Assembly (NCBI RefSeq): GCF_009176645.1
Contig: NZ_AP019007.1
Coordinates: forward strand, 1,612,001 to 1,676,000
Source of the DNA: Enterobacter oligotrophicus
GTDB lineage: Bacteria > Pseudomonadota > Gammaproteobacteria > Enterobacterales > Enterobacteriaceae
Length of the DNA: 64,000 bases
Direction of reading: 5' to 3'
The notes beneath the pieces are model-generated. The model was not told the DNA's origin and ran no database searches. It was given only the letters and a program-made list of their open reading frames with translations. The position numbers were made by a program, and so were the translations under genes. Of this stretch, positions 9,213-17,674 are shown piece by piece; the stretch's first letter is position 1; every line of letters begins with the position of its first letter.

Positions 9213-10007
9213 TTACAGATGGCGACAGAAGCCGCCGGAAACGTCCAGCGCGGCACCGGTGGTAAACGACGCCAGCGGCGAGGCGAGGAACAGCAGCGCC
9301 TGCGCGGGCTCCTGCGGCTTGCCGAGGCGCGCCATCGGGATGCCGCGTTTGCGGGCGATATCCGCCGTCCACTCCGGCCAGCACTGGCTTTTGTCGGTCC
9401 GGTTTTCAAAGCGACGCTGCCACTGCCCGGACTCCACCATGCCGAGCAGAATGGAATTCACGCGGATACCTTTGCCCACCAGCTCTTTTGAGAGCGTGAG
9501 CGTCATGTTCAGTAGCGCGGCACGGGCGGCAGAGGTGGCGATCATGTGCTCCTCCGGCTGCAGCGCCAGCAGGGAGTTCACGCAGGTGATGGAGGCGATG
9601 TCGGACCGCTCCAGCAGAGGCTGAAACGCCTGCACCGGGTTAATCACCCCGAACAGTTTCAGCTCGGCTTCGTGCAGCCACGCTTCGCGCGGAGTATCAT
9701 GGAAGTGCGCGACGTAGCCCTGTCCGGCGTTGTTGATCAGCATATCCGCCGCGCCAAAACGCGCCTTAACGGCATCCGCAAACGCCTTCACCTCGTCGGC
9801 GTTCAGCACGTCGCAGCGGTAAGAAAAAATCTCCCCATCAGGGTATTCGTTTTGCAGCGCCGCATGGGCGCTGGCAAGGCGGTCCGGGTCGCGACCGCAG
9901 AAGGCCACCTTTGCCCCCTCGCCCAGCAGCAGGCGCAGCGTTTCAAAGCCAATGCCGGAAGAACCGCCGGTGACTACCGCCACGCGCCCGTCAATTTGTG
10001 CATTCAT
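9213..10007 (-). CDS. SDR-family protein lacking the catalytic Tyr and Lys
   Basis: 264-residue classical-SDR-like protein. The nucleotide-binding motif TGGSSGIG (residues 13-20) and NNAG (92-95) are intact, and Ser145 is present. Where the active-site YxxxK should be, the sequence reads TSAAR, so the tyrosine is Thr158 and the lysine Arg162. I checked this codon by codon (ACC and CGT). It may be a non-canonical oxidoreductase, a binding protein, or inactive. The start MNAQIDGR is chosen because it aligns with SDR N termini; the longer frame to 10181 lies inside the upstream hydrolase gene. It overlaps that gene by 17 bp and is co-oriented with the rest of the operon. Confidence 0.8.
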   Translation of the reverse strand: MNAQIDGRVAVVTGGSSGIGFETLRLLLGEGAKVAFCGRDPDRLASAHAALQNEYPDGEIFSYRCDVLNADEVKAFADAVKARFGAADMLINNAGQGYVAHFHDTPREAWLHEAELKLFGVINPVQAFQPLLERSDIASITCVNSLLALQPEEHMIATSAARAALLNMTLTLSKELVGKGIRVNSILLGMVESGQWQRRFENRTDKSQCWPEWTADIARKRGIPMARLGKPQEPAQALLFLASPLASFTTGAALDVSGGFCRHL

Positions 10008-10764
10008 CGCGCACCTCTTCGTTAATGCGTAAAAGCTGTTGGTTAAAAAACGCGTCGTTATCGAGATAGCTGGCGTGTCCGGCCTGTGGAATGCCAATAA
10101 ACGGCATGCCGTAGCGCAGCGCCAGCCCCTGCACCAGTTCGGGTTGCGTGATCGCGTCCTGCTCGCCACACCACACTTCAAAGGTGCCGGAGTAGCGCTT
10201 CAGCCAGCCGTGTATATCGTCATGCGCCAGCATCCACGCGGCAGCAAGGTAGCCTTCCGGGCGCAGCCTGCGCATGCCTGCGGCGACGGTGGCGACATCC
10301 TCAGCACGCGCGCCGGGGCGCAGCAGCTTCGCGGCGCGGGTCTGCGCGAGGATTTCACCGCCCAGCGCCATCTGCTGCTCGCGGTTGCGCCAGACCTGCT
10401 CACGCTGCTCCGGCGCGGCCTGCCCGTAACCCTGCGCGGCATCTGCCAGCACCAGATGCATCACGCGCTCAGGAAACTTCGCGGCAAAAGCCGAGGCAAC
10501 CAGCGCACCGAGTGAATGCCCCACCAGCACCGCCTGCCAGACGCCCGCACGGTCAAGCATGGCCGCCAGCGCATCGGCGTAATCCCCCGCGTTCGCACGT
10601 TCAACCGCCAGCATCGGGCTTTCACCGTAACCGGGCATGTCCCACGCCAGCACGCGAAAACCGTTCAGCGCCATCTGCTTATGCCAGGAGGCCGCGCCGG
10701 AGCTGATACCGTGCAGCAGCATCAGCGGAATGCCGCTTCCCTGTTCACGAAAACCCGTCATCAT
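9991..10764 (-). CDS. alpha/beta-fold hydrolase, possibly a ring-cleavage-product hydrolase
   Basis: 257-residue alpha/beta hydrolase. The oxyanion-loop motif LLHGISSG is near residue 16. The nucleophile elbow is VGHSLG with Ser84. A likely acidic residue is in WCGEQDAIT near residue 200, and the histidine is in PQAGHAS near residue 231. Meta-cleavage pathways often use such an enzyme for C-C hydrolysis of the ring-fission product, and an extradiol dioxygenase is encoded in the same operon. An esterase or enol-lactonase role is also possible. A second ATG three bases on (10761) is an alternative start. The 3' end overlaps the SDR gene start. Confidence 0.8.
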   Translation of the reverse strand: MMTGFREQGSGIPLMLLHGISSGAASWHKQMALNGFRVLAWDMPGYGESPMLAVERANAGDYADALAAMLDRAGVWQAVLVGHSLGALVASAFAAKFPERVMHLVLADAAQGYGQAAPEQREQVWRNREQQMALGGEILAQTRAAKLLRPGARAEDVATVAAGMRRLRPEGYLAAAWMLAHDDIHGWLKRYSGTFEVWCGEQDAITQPELVQGLALRYGMPFIGIPQAGHASYLDNDAFFNQQLLRINEEVRDECTN

Positions 10765-10770
10765 GCCCCC

Positions 10771-11301
10771 TTAGTTCCGCTTCACTTTTGACAGCGGATG
10801 ATCGGCTGGGTAGGTCGGGATTTCCGGCTTGTTGGTCCCCAGCATGACGCACATCAGCGCCTCTTCTTCGCCGTGGTTAAACAGCCCGCGATAGATGCCC
10901 GGCGGAACGGAGATCAGATCGCGCTCGCGCAGCACGGTTTCGGTGTAGTGTTCGCCGTCCTGGATCATCAATGTGATCTGCCCTTTGAGCATGAAGAACA
11001 CCTCTTCCACGTCGTCGTGCAGGTGCAGCGGCCCTTCGCACTTCGACGGCAGCACCATGGTGGAGAAGGTAAAGTGATCCGCCTGCACGGTGTTGGTATC
11101 GTTCGCCACGCCCGTTGCGCCGGTGCCGATATAGCGCATCTGCGCCCGGCGGTATTTCGGGTCAAAATCGGCCTGGAACTTCAGCGCGTTCCAGTCGTAT
11201 TTGCGACCTTCGAAGCGCGCAATGCGCGACTCGACCCACTCTTCCATCGTCAGGTGGTCAGGTTTGATGCCTGATGTGTTGGTTACGGTTGAATCAGTCA
11301 T
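10771..11301 (-). CDS. cupin-domain protein
   Basis: 176-residue small protein with one cupin barrel. The metal-binding motif is PLHLHDDVEEVFFMLKG near residues 92-108, with two histidines and a glutamate positioned as in cupin motif 1. PPGIYRGLFNHGEEE near residues 134-148 is the likely motif 2. Its enzymatic role is unknown; cupins in aromatic operons include dioxygenases, isomerases and decarboxylases. A strong GAGGAG ribosome site lies before the start. It lies 6 bp upstream of the hydrolase gene and is almost certainly cotranscribed. Confidence 0.75.
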   Translation of the reverse strand: MTDSTVTNTSGIKPDHLTMEEWVESRIARFEGRKYDWNALKFQADFDPKYRRAQMRYIGTGATGVANDTNTVQADHFTFSTMVLPSKCEGPLHLHDDVEEVFFMLKGQITLMIQDGEHYTETVLRERDLISVPPGIYRGLFNHGEEEALMCVMLGTNKPEIPTYPADHPLSKVKRN

Positions 11302-11311
11302 GACACTCTCC

Positions 11312-12568
11312 TCAGTAACGTCTCAGCAGCGGCAGTAACAGGACGCAGCCCACCGCCGCCATCACTGCCAGAAAAATCAGCCCGGAATCCATGCTGTGGG
11401 TGAAGGCGATTAACGCGCCCATCACCGCTGGCGACAACGCGCCTGCAAAGTTTCCCAGCCCGTTGAAAATGCCGCCCGCCGTGGCGCTCACCCGCGGATG
11501 GGTGGCCTTCGCCAGCAGGGCGAAAATGTTGGGCGCACCGGTGCCCCACATAAAGGTGCTGAAGCTCATCGCCGCGATGATGGTGAGCGGGGTGTCGAGA
11601 TGCATCACCGCCGCCAGCCCGACGGCGGCCCCCGCCATCGAGATAAAGCAGGCCGCCGCACGTTTATCGACGCGGTCCGAAAGCCACGCGCCGATGACTT
11701 CGCCCGCCAGCATGGCGATGAACGGCATCGACGACAGCCAGCCCGCATGCTCAAGGTGAATGCCTTTGCCCTTAATCAGGTAGCCCGGCAGCCAGCCGTT
11801 GATGCCCCACAGGTAGGTCAGGAAAGCGATGTTAAAAATGCAGATGATCCAGAAGTGCGGGCTGACAAACAGCTCGCGCCGCGCGGCGCGCCGCTCATCC
11901 TGCGAGGCTTGTGATGTCGAGGGTTTGGCGTCCAGACGAATGCCGCGCAGGCCGATGCGCACGAAGATCAGAACCGGGACAGTGAGCATCGCCATCACGA
12001 AGAAGGTGCTCTGCCAGCCGAAGGTGTTCAGCAGCCAGATAGAAAGCGGGAATCCAATTGCTGCGCCCACCGGCGTACCCAGCAGCCACAGCATGGTGGC
12101 GCGCGCCTGCAGATGCTGCGGGAAATTGTGTCGCACAATGGCGAACGCCAGCGGAAACAACGGCCCCTCCGCCACGCCCAGCAGGATGCGCAGAACGATC
12201 ATCAGCGTGTAGTTGTGGGTAAAGCCCATCGCCACCATCAGCACGCACCACACCGCCATCATGCCGGTGAGCAGACGCAGCGGCGCAATTTTGTCCCCCA
12301 GCCCGCTGAGAAAGACCGACGAAAAACCGTAGCTCAGCAGGAAAGCGCTCATCAGAATGCCGAGGCGCGTGGTGTCAAAATCAATCCCCATCGCCTGCTG
12401 GAAATGGCCGTCGGAAAACAGCGCCGCGATGCTGATTTTGTCGAAAAACGCCAGCAGCACGCAGGCCAGCAGCGACAGCGGGATGGCCCAGCGCACGGCT
12501 TTTTCGGGCGTGCGGGTTCCCTCACCGCTTGCCTCGACAGGCGCGGTGTTGGTCTCTAATGTGGTCAT
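11312..12568 (-). CDS. MFS transporter, anion:cation symporter type (operon-internal)
   Basis: 418-residue inner-membrane protein with about 12 hydrophobic helices in two six-helix halves, split near residues 205-230 by a charged loop rich in Ala, Arg and Ser. The N-terminal half has SVFLSGLGDKIAPLR and EGPLFPLAFAIVRHNFP, typical of the ACS family that carries organic acids such as glucarate, hydroxyphenylacetates and phthalates. It probably imports the aromatic acid degraded by this operon. It is one of two MFS transporters in the locus; the other is divergent at 18409. Confidence 0.85.
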   Translation of the reverse strand: MTTLETNTAPVEASGEGTRTPEKAVRWAIPLSLLACVLLAFFDKISIAALFSDGHFQQAMGIDFDTTRLGILMSAFLLSYGFSSVFLSGLGDKIAPLRLLTGMMAVWCVLMVAMGFTHNYTLMIVLRILLGVAEGPLFPLAFAIVRHNFPQHLQARATMLWLLGTPVGAAIGFPLSIWLLNTFGWQSTFFVMAMLTVPVLIFVRIGLRGIRLDAKPSTSQASQDERRAARRELFVSPHFWIICIFNIAFLTYLWGINGWLPGYLIKGKGIHLEHAGWLSSMPFIAMLAGEVIGAWLSDRVDKRAAACFISMAGAAVGLAAVMHLDTPLTIIAAMSFSTFMWGTGAPNIFALLAKATHPRVSATAGGIFNGLGNFAGALSPAVMGALIAFTHSMDSGLIFLAVMAAVGCVLLLPLLRRY

Positions 12569-12593
12569 GTCTCCCCCTACGGGTGCGGGTTAG

Positions 12594-13781
12594 CTATCGC
12601 AATGACATCAGTGAAAAGGTCGAGTCGGCGAGCGGTACATCCGATAAATCCCGCCCTGCCGCCATCCAGCGCTTCGCCAGCTTGACGGTACGCGCATCGT
12701 TGAACGCCACCAGTTGCGTCAACCGTCCGTTTTCGTCCAGCGAGAAGAACAGCGCATCTTCACGCACTATCGTTTTGCCGCCAGACTGCGGAATGCCGAG
12801 GATCTGGATGTTGTGCTGGTATTGATCCGACCAGAGCCACGGCGCATCGTCGTAGCCTGGCGCGTCGGCGTTAAGCATCGCTTTGGCCGTCGCGACTGCC
12901 TGGTTTTGCGCAAACGCCCACGACTGAATGCACAGCCCATAATGATGGTGCTGGGCCACATCGCCCGCAGCAAAAATGCACGGATCTGAGGTGCGCCCCT
13001 GTGCATCCACTACGATCCCCCGCTCTGTGCAAAGTCCCGCTTCACGCGCCAGTTCCAGGTTGAGATCGACCCCGATCCCCACCACCACTGCGTCAAAGGT
13101 TTCGCGTTGGCCGTCGCAGTGAATGACCGGCAGGCCGTTGTCGTCCTCCAGCTCCAGCGCGCCGCAGCCGGTGCGGATCTCCACGCCCTGCTCGCGATGG
13201 ATAGCCTCTAAGTGCTGCGAAACCTCACTGCTCACCGAGCGCATGCACAGCGCAGGCTGCTGCTCGAACAGGGTGACCGCCACGCCGCTTTTGCGAGCGG
13301 ACGCGGCAATCTCCAGGCCGATCCAGCCGCCGCCGATAATCGCCAGTTTTTGACTTTCTGCCAGCCGACCTTTCAGGCGCTGCGCGTCCTGCCAGTGGCG
13401 CAGGGTATAAACCTGAGGATGCGCCGCCCATGCTGCCCCCGGCAGGCGCGCCCGCCCCCCGGTGGCAAGTAAAAGTATGTTGTAACTAAGATGCTCACCG
13501 TTGCTCAAACGCACCGTTTTCGCTTCGCGATCGATGGATTCTGCACGCAGCGGGCGATACCAGGTCAGGTTCAGCGCTTCCTGCGCCTCTTCGGTAAACA
13601 GTCGCGGAAGCGATGCCTCTGGCTCCAGCAGAGACGCTTTCGACAGCGGCGGACGTTCGTAGAAATCCCACTCTTCTTCCGCCACCACGCAAATTTCGCC
13701 GTCGAAGCCCTCGTCACGCAGGGTTTTCGCGGCCCAGCCGCCCGCCTGACCGCCGCCGATAATGACAATGCGCGACGTCAT
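12594..13781 (-). CDS. FAD-dependent ferredoxin reductase of the Rieske oxygenase system
   Basis: 395-residue pyridine-nucleotide-disulfide-type oxidoreductase. The FAD-binding motif is IVIIGGGQAGGWAA at residues 5-18. An NADH-binding Rossmann motif, LAIIGGGWIGLEIA, lies near residues 145-158. The FAD-ribityl motif is CIFAAGDVA near residue 270. This arrangement matches reductases such as HcaD and BphA4 that pass electrons from NADH to a Rieske ferredoxin. The ferredoxin and oxygenase are encoded upstream in the same operon. Its start overlaps the stop of the extradiol dioxygenase gene by 4 bp (ATGA). Confidence 0.88.
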   Translation of the reverse strand: MTSRIVIIGGGQAGGWAAKTLRDEGFDGEICVVAEEEWDFYERPPLSKASLLEPEASLPRLFTEEAQEALNLTWYRPLRAESIDREAKTVRLSNGEHLSYNILLLATGGRARLPGAAWAAHPQVYTLRHWQDAQRLKGRLAESQKLAIIGGGWIGLEIAASARKSGVAVTLFEQQPALCMRSVSSEVSQHLEAIHREQGVEIRTGCGALELEDDNGLPVIHCDGQRETFDAVVVGIGVDLNLELAREAGLCTERGIVVDAQGRTSDPCIFAAGDVAQHHHYGLCIQSWAFAQNQAVATAKAMLNADAPGYDDAPWLWSDQYQHNIQILGIPQSGGKTIVREDALFFSLDENGRLTQLVAFNDARTVKLAKRWMAAGRDLSDVPLADSTFSLMSLR

Positions 13782-14704
13782 ACTGCCTCCGGCTTTTTCT
13801 GCTGACGGCGCGTGTCGTGGTCAATGCCGCCTTCCACCGCCCATTCGGTAAAGGAGACCAGCGAGTGTTCCAGCTCGCGCGGCTGCCAGTTTTCGGTCAG
13901 GTAGTCGTCGTTGGTGTAATACTCAAACGCGCCACCGGTCGGGCTGTTGACGTACCAGAAATAGGCCGACGACACCGGATGGCGGCCCGGTCCGATAAAG
14001 GTGCTCCATTCATTTTTATTCATCGCGATCCCCCCACCGATCACCTCGTGGATATCGCGCACGGTGAAGGCCACGTGGTTGAGGCCACGTTTGCGGTTCG
14101 GCAACTGCAGCAGGAACAGGTTGTGATGGCCGCCACGCACGCCGCAGCGCAGGAACACGGCGCGGTTGATGTAGCGGTCAGAGACCTGGAAGCCGAGCAC
14201 CTCGCGGTAGAATTTCTCTACCGCCGCCAGTTCTTCCACAAAGAACACCACGTGCCCGACGTTAATGGGCTGGGCGCGATCGTAAACCGGGCTGGGGGTA
14301 TCGATACGGCGAACGTCGCCCCACTGGTTAATCGGCTCGACGTTCAGCTCCACCTCAGTTTGCTGACTGACCTGCACACGTAACGTCATGCCGTTCGGGT
14401 CGAGGCACTCCAGCGCATCACCCACTTCACGAAAACCGGGCTGTTGCGCCAGTTTTGGCCGTAACGCATCCAGATCCGCCTGCGTGGCAACCGCCCAGGT
14501 CATGCGGCGCAGGGTGTTACCCTCTTCAAACGCGGGCGGCAGGTCGGGGCTGTCAATCGGGTTTAGCTCGACGCGTGCGCCGCTCAGGGTGGTAAAACGC
14601 TGGCCGCTGGCATCGCCCGTCAGGCCAAAATCACGCATAAATTTGGCGCAGTGCGTCAGGTCTTCCACGCCAAACTCCAGCTTTTCAATTCCGGTTACAC
14701 TCAT
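13778..14704 (-). CDS. extradiol ring-cleavage dioxygenase (VOC family, catechol 2,3-dioxygenase-like)
   Basis: 308-residue type I extradiol dioxygenase with two vicinal-oxygen-chelate domains. The C-terminal catalytic domain has the metal-binding triad: His151 in NVGHVVFF, His210 in LNHVAFTV and Glu261 in GGAFEYYTN. It should insert O2 next to the hydroxyls of a catechol and give a muconic-semialdehyde-type product. The ATG at 14704 is chosen for its GAGG site nine bases upstream; two in-frame starts upstream (14719, 14728) are weaker. The 78-bp gap between it and the IclR gene holds a 13-bp dyad, GCCCAAATTGGGC, at 14723-14735. Confidence 0.88.
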   Translation of the reverse strand: MSVTGIEKLEFGVEDLTHCAKFMRDFGLTGDASGQRFTTLSGARVELNPIDSPDLPPAFEEGNTLRRMTWAVATQADLDALRPKLAQQPGFREVGDALECLDPNGMTLRVQVSQQTEVELNVEPINQWGDVRRIDTPSPVYDRAQPINVGHVVFFVEELAAVEKFYREVLGFQVSDRYINRAVFLRCGVRGGHHNLFLLQLPNRKRGLNHVAFTVRDIHEVIGGGIAMNKNEWSTFIGPGRHPVSSAYFWYVNSPTGGAFEYYTNDDYLTENWQPRELEHSLVSFTEWAVEGGIDHDTRRQQKKPEAV

Positions 14705-14782
14705 CGTTCGTTGCCTCATCTGGCCCAAATTGGGCGTAAAACATGCCCGACGCAGTGAAGCGCCTGACGTTAACTCACTGAT

Positions 14783-15571
14783 TTAACTGGCCTGTGACAG
14801 ATACCCTAAGAAGCCAGAAATTTTATCCGCCGCGAGGCGAACCTCGTTTTGCAGACGCTCGCGGTCGGTTTGCGGGATCTCCTCCGACGGCACAAGAATG
14901 CTGACTACCGCCGCCACGCGATGGCTTCGGTCATACACCGGATAGACAATGGAGGAGATGCCGTGGCGGAAGAAGGATTCGCCGATCACGTACCCGCGGG
15001 CTTTATCCTGCTGCACCATCTGCCACAGGGCTTCCCGGTCATGAAGCTGCCCCGGCGTGTTGCCCGGCAGACGCTCGTGCGGGAACAGCTGTTCAAAATC
15101 GGCGCGGGAAATATCGGTCAACAGCATGCGGCCGAGGGAGGTGCAGTGCACCGGCAGGCGGGTGCCAATGCTGACCTGATTGATGCGCGACCCGGCGGCG
15201 CTGACGCGGGCGATGTAGATAATGTCGCGCCCGTCGCGGATCGCCAGATGGCTGCTGCACTGGCTGACGTCGCGCAGCTGTTCAATGACCGGCTGGCCGA
15301 CCTGCGCCACGTCCAGCGAGGCGATGTACTCAAAGCCGAGGCGCAGCACGTTCATCCCCAGCGAAAAGGTATTGGTGCGCGTGTTGCGTTCCAGAAAACC
15401 CATGTATTCCAGGGTCTGCACCACACGGTAGGCGGTGGCCTTCGGCATATCCACCAGCCGGTGCAGCTCGGCAAAGGTCAGATCGCGATGCTGCTCGCCA
15501 AAGGCTAACAGCAGCTGCAAACCGCGCTCCAGCCCCGGCACCAGATACTTCACTTCCTGATCGTTTGCCAT
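14783..15571 (-). CDS. IclR-family transcriptional regulator
   Basis: 262-residue regulator with the IclR layout. The N-terminal winged helix-turn-helix covers about residues 10-70 (FAELHRLVDMPKATAYRVV). The C-terminal effector domain covers about 85-255 and contains LPVHCTSLGRMLL and GESFFRHGISSIVYPV. IclR proteins often bind the aromatic or organic acid that their target operon degrades. The gene sits inside the operon it probably controls, 12 bp after the diol dehydrogenase gene. The three GTTTCA...TGAAAC dyads at the operon promoter are its best candidate sites. The ATG at 15571 is preferred to a GTG six bases earlier. Confidence 0.88.
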   Translation of the reverse strand: MANDQEVKYLVPGLERGLQLLLAFGEQHRDLTFAELHRLVDMPKATAYRVVQTLEYMGFLERNTRTNTFSLGMNVLRLGFEYIASLDVAQVGQPVIEQLRDVSQCSSHLAIRDGRDIIYIARVSAAGSRINQVSIGTRLPVHCTSLGRMLLTDISRADFEQLFPHERLPGNTPGQLHDREALWQMVQQDKARGYVIGESFFRHGISSIVYPVYDRSHRVAAVVSILVPSEEIPQTDRERLQNEVRLAADKISGFLGYLSQAS

Positions 15572-15583
15572 AGTCACCCTACC

Positions 15584-16333
15584 TTAGTTAAAGATAAAAC
15601 CGCCGTTGACCGGAATCAGCTGTCCGGTGATAAACCGCGACAGATCGCTTAACAGCCAGACCACGCTGCCGGTGACATCTTCCGGCTGCTGTGCGCCCGT
15701 TAACGCGCGGCCGTTTTCGTAGAGCTGATGGCGCTCGGCGGGCACATATTCGGTCGCCTCGACGCGTGTTAACCCCGGCGCAATGGCATTGATACGAATG
15801 CGTTTTTCACCCAGCTCACGCGCCATCGAGCGGGTCATAGCAATGACAGCCCCCTTGCTGGCGACGTAGGCCATCAGGCGCGGCGCGCCCCACAGCGCGG
15901 TGTCGGACGCCACGTTCACAATTCCTGCCCCTTCGCGCAGCAGCGGCACCGCGGCGCGCGTCACCAGCCAGGTGCCTTTGACGTTCACACGCATTACGCG
16001 GTCCCAGAGATCCGGGTCGTAATCGAGCATATTTTTGCCACCAACGCCGGTCGCCATCGCCGCATTGTTAACCAGACCGTCAATCTGCCCCTGCTCACCG
16101 ATCGCGCTGAACACCTGCTCAATGGAGCGAGGATCGGCCAGATCGATAACGTGGGATTCGATCGCATAGCCCTGCTCACTCAGGCCGTGCGCGCTTTCGG
16201 CCAGTTCACCCTGAAGGATGTCGCACATTACCACCGCCGCCCCCTGCTCCGCGCAGGCTCTGGCGAAGTGATAGCCCAGCCCGCGCGCGGCACCGGTCAC
16301 GACGATGCGTTTCCCTTTAAGCAGCCCGTGCAT
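15584..16333 (-). CDS. SDR dehydrogenase, likely cis-dihydrodiol dehydrogenase
   Basis: 249-residue classical SDR with every catalytic element present: TGAARGLG (13-20), NNAA (89-92), Ser143 and Tyr156/Lys160 in YVASK. Its gene directly follows the Rieske oxygenase alpha gene, with a TGATG stop/start overlap. This is where dihydrodiol dehydrogenases usually sit, turning the cis-diol from the oxygenase into a catechol while reducing NAD. It contrasts with the second SDR of this operon (9213-10007), which lacks the Tyr and Lys. Product assignment is inferred from context. Confidence 0.82.
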   Translation of the reverse strand: MHGLLKGKRIVVTGAARGLGYHFARACAEQGAAVVMCDILQGELAESAHGLSEQGYAIESHVIDLADPRSIEQVFSAIGEQGQIDGLVNNAAMATGVGGKNMLDYDPDLWDRVMRVNVKGTWLVTRAAVPLLREGAGIVNVASDTALWGAPRLMAYVASKGAVIAMTRSMARELGEKRIRINAIAPGLTRVEATEYVPAERHQLYENGRALTGAQQPEDVTGSVVWLLSDLSRFITGQLIPVNGGFIFN

Positions 16334-17355
16334 CAGGCGGCTCCCTGCTGCGCTTCGCGCATCGCCAGTTGCTCTTTCGCCGCCTTTTGCATCATGCGGC
16401 GCAGGCGGGAGAGGCCGACGTCGTGCTGGTACAGGTATTCGTGTTCGCGGGCGTTGGGTGCCAGACTTTCCAGCACCACACGGTCCTGCTCCAGCACTTC
16501 CCAGTGCAGTTTTTCAAGACGGTTGCGGTACATAAAGCGCCACATATCGCGCTGCCAGCCCTGTACGCGGCGGATGCGCCAGAAGAAGACGCGGCAGTTG
16601 TCGTTATCTTCCGGCACCACCATACCGACGATAAAGAAGTGGCCGCCCGGCCCGAAACGTTTTTTGTACGGAATGGAGAGGCGCATCCAGAAGGTGCCGC
16701 TGTTGCCCAGCTCCACCCAGTCGAAGTTGACGCCGCTCTGCCCTTTTTTCTCAAAGATGAAACCCGTTTTGGTTGGCTGAAGTACCATGTCGGCCTTGCG
16801 ATCCCCTTCTGCCATTGAGTGCGAAGAGGAGTGCAGATAGGTGCCGTGCATCGGGTCCATCACGTTTTCCAGCGCGTACTGGTAGTTACATTTCCACGCG
16901 GCGGTGCAGAGGAAATTACTGAAATTCTCCGTGTCGGCGAGTTCGTCCGGGAAGCTCAGTTCGTCCGGCTGCTGATCGGCAGTGACGCCAAACCACAGGA
17001 AGATCGCGCCGTGCGCCTCCTGCACGTTATAGCTGCGCACGCACTGCTGGCCGACCAGCGGGCATTTGTCTACGGCAGGAACATCTTTCACTTCGCCGTT
17101 ACCCGCCACTTCCACGCCGTGATACCAGCAGGCGATGCGGTCCCCGAGGTTCCAGCCCATAGACAGACGCGCGCCACGGTGCGGACAGCGGTCTTCCAGC
17201 GCCTGCACCTGGCCGTCTTTGTTGCGCCAGACCACAATCTGCTCGCCGAGGCGGGTAATACCCACTGGCGCAGACTGAACTTCCCAGCTCGCCAGCACCG
17301 GATACCAGAGGCCACGCAGACCTTTATCGAGATAATGTTGTACCGTAGTCGTCAT
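16333..17355 (-). CDS. Rieske non-heme iron oxygenase, alpha subunit
   Basis: 340-residue terminal oxygenase. The N-terminal Rieske [2Fe-2S] domain uses Cys57, His59, Cys76 and His79 (CPHRG ... CWYHG). The catalytic domain has the mononuclear-iron motif ENVMDPMHGTYLH, with His170 and His175 as ligands and Asp167 as the bridging aspartate. Such enzymes dihydroxylate or demethylate aromatic acids. At 340 residues it is shorter than naphthalene- or biphenyl-type alpha subunits and closer in size to the phthalate/vanillate type. No beta-subunit gene is present; a 102-residue protein of another fold is encoded just upstream. The substrate cannot be read from the sequence. Confidence 0.9.
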   Translation of the reverse strand: MTTTVQHYLDKGLRGLWYPVLASWEVQSAPVGITRLGEQIVVWRNKDGQVQALEDRCPHRGARLSMGWNLGDRIACWYHGVEVAGNGEVKDVPAVDKCPLVGQQCVRSYNVQEAHGAIFLWFGVTADQQPDELSFPDELADTENFSNFLCTAAWKCNYQYALENVMDPMHGTYLHSSSHSMAEGDRKADMVLQPTKTGFIFEKKGQSGVNFDWVELGNSGTFWMRLSIPYKKRFGPGGHFFIVGMVVPEDNDNCRVFFWRIRRVQGWQRDMWRFMYRNRLEKLHWEVLEQDRVVLESLAPNAREHEYLYQHDVGLSRLRRMMQKAAKEQLAMREAQQGAA

Positions 17356-17365
17356 CGCGTTGCCC

Positions 17366-17674
17366 TCAGTAACCGTTAACCTGTAAGAATGTCTGGAAGC
17401 TGTCTTCGCTCCACGGCTCGCCCTGCTGATCGTGCATGCGCACCGCGTTCAGCCCGTTCACCAGCTCCGGCAAGGTTTCAACGCCCTGCTCGAAGAGATC
17501 TTCCAGCGTCGCAATCAGATTCACTTCCCAGTTTTCCGGCACGCGGCTGCGGGTTTGCCAGATCAGATTCTGATAATCACCCGGCTTATGAATGGCACCG
17601 TTGCCGCCCTCTGCCGGAGGGGTGAACTGGCGGCTTTCCGGCAGTGCCGGGTTGAAGTTCAGGGTGTCGCTCAT
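17366..17674 (-). CDS. small conserved protein, possibly of the recombinase-like helix-turn-helix family seen beside Rieske oxygenases
   Basis: 102-residue acidic, cysteine-free protein with no signal peptide or membrane segment. The N-terminal half is polar and Pro/Gly-rich (FTPPAEGGNGAIHKPGD). The C-terminal half looks helical (VNLIATLEDLFEQGVETLP) and ends in SFQTFLQVNGY. I recall annotations of a recombinase-like helix-turn-helix family next to Rieske oxygenases but cannot confirm membership. It lies between the ferredoxin gene (4-bp ATGA overlap) and the oxygenase gene (10-bp gap), where two-subunit oxygenases have their beta subunit. It does not resemble known beta subunits. Function unknown. 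Confidence 0.65.
   Translation of the reverse strand: MSDTLNFNPALPESRQFTPPAEGGNGAIHKPGDYQNLIWQTRSRVPENWEVNLIATLEDLFEQGVETLPELVNGLNAVRMHDQQGEPWSEDSFQTFLQVNGY

Noticed and set aside
14723..14735. GCCCAAATTGGGC dyad as an extra IclR operator
   Set aside because: It does not share arms with the three GTTTCA...TGAAAC dyads and is a single short palindrome.
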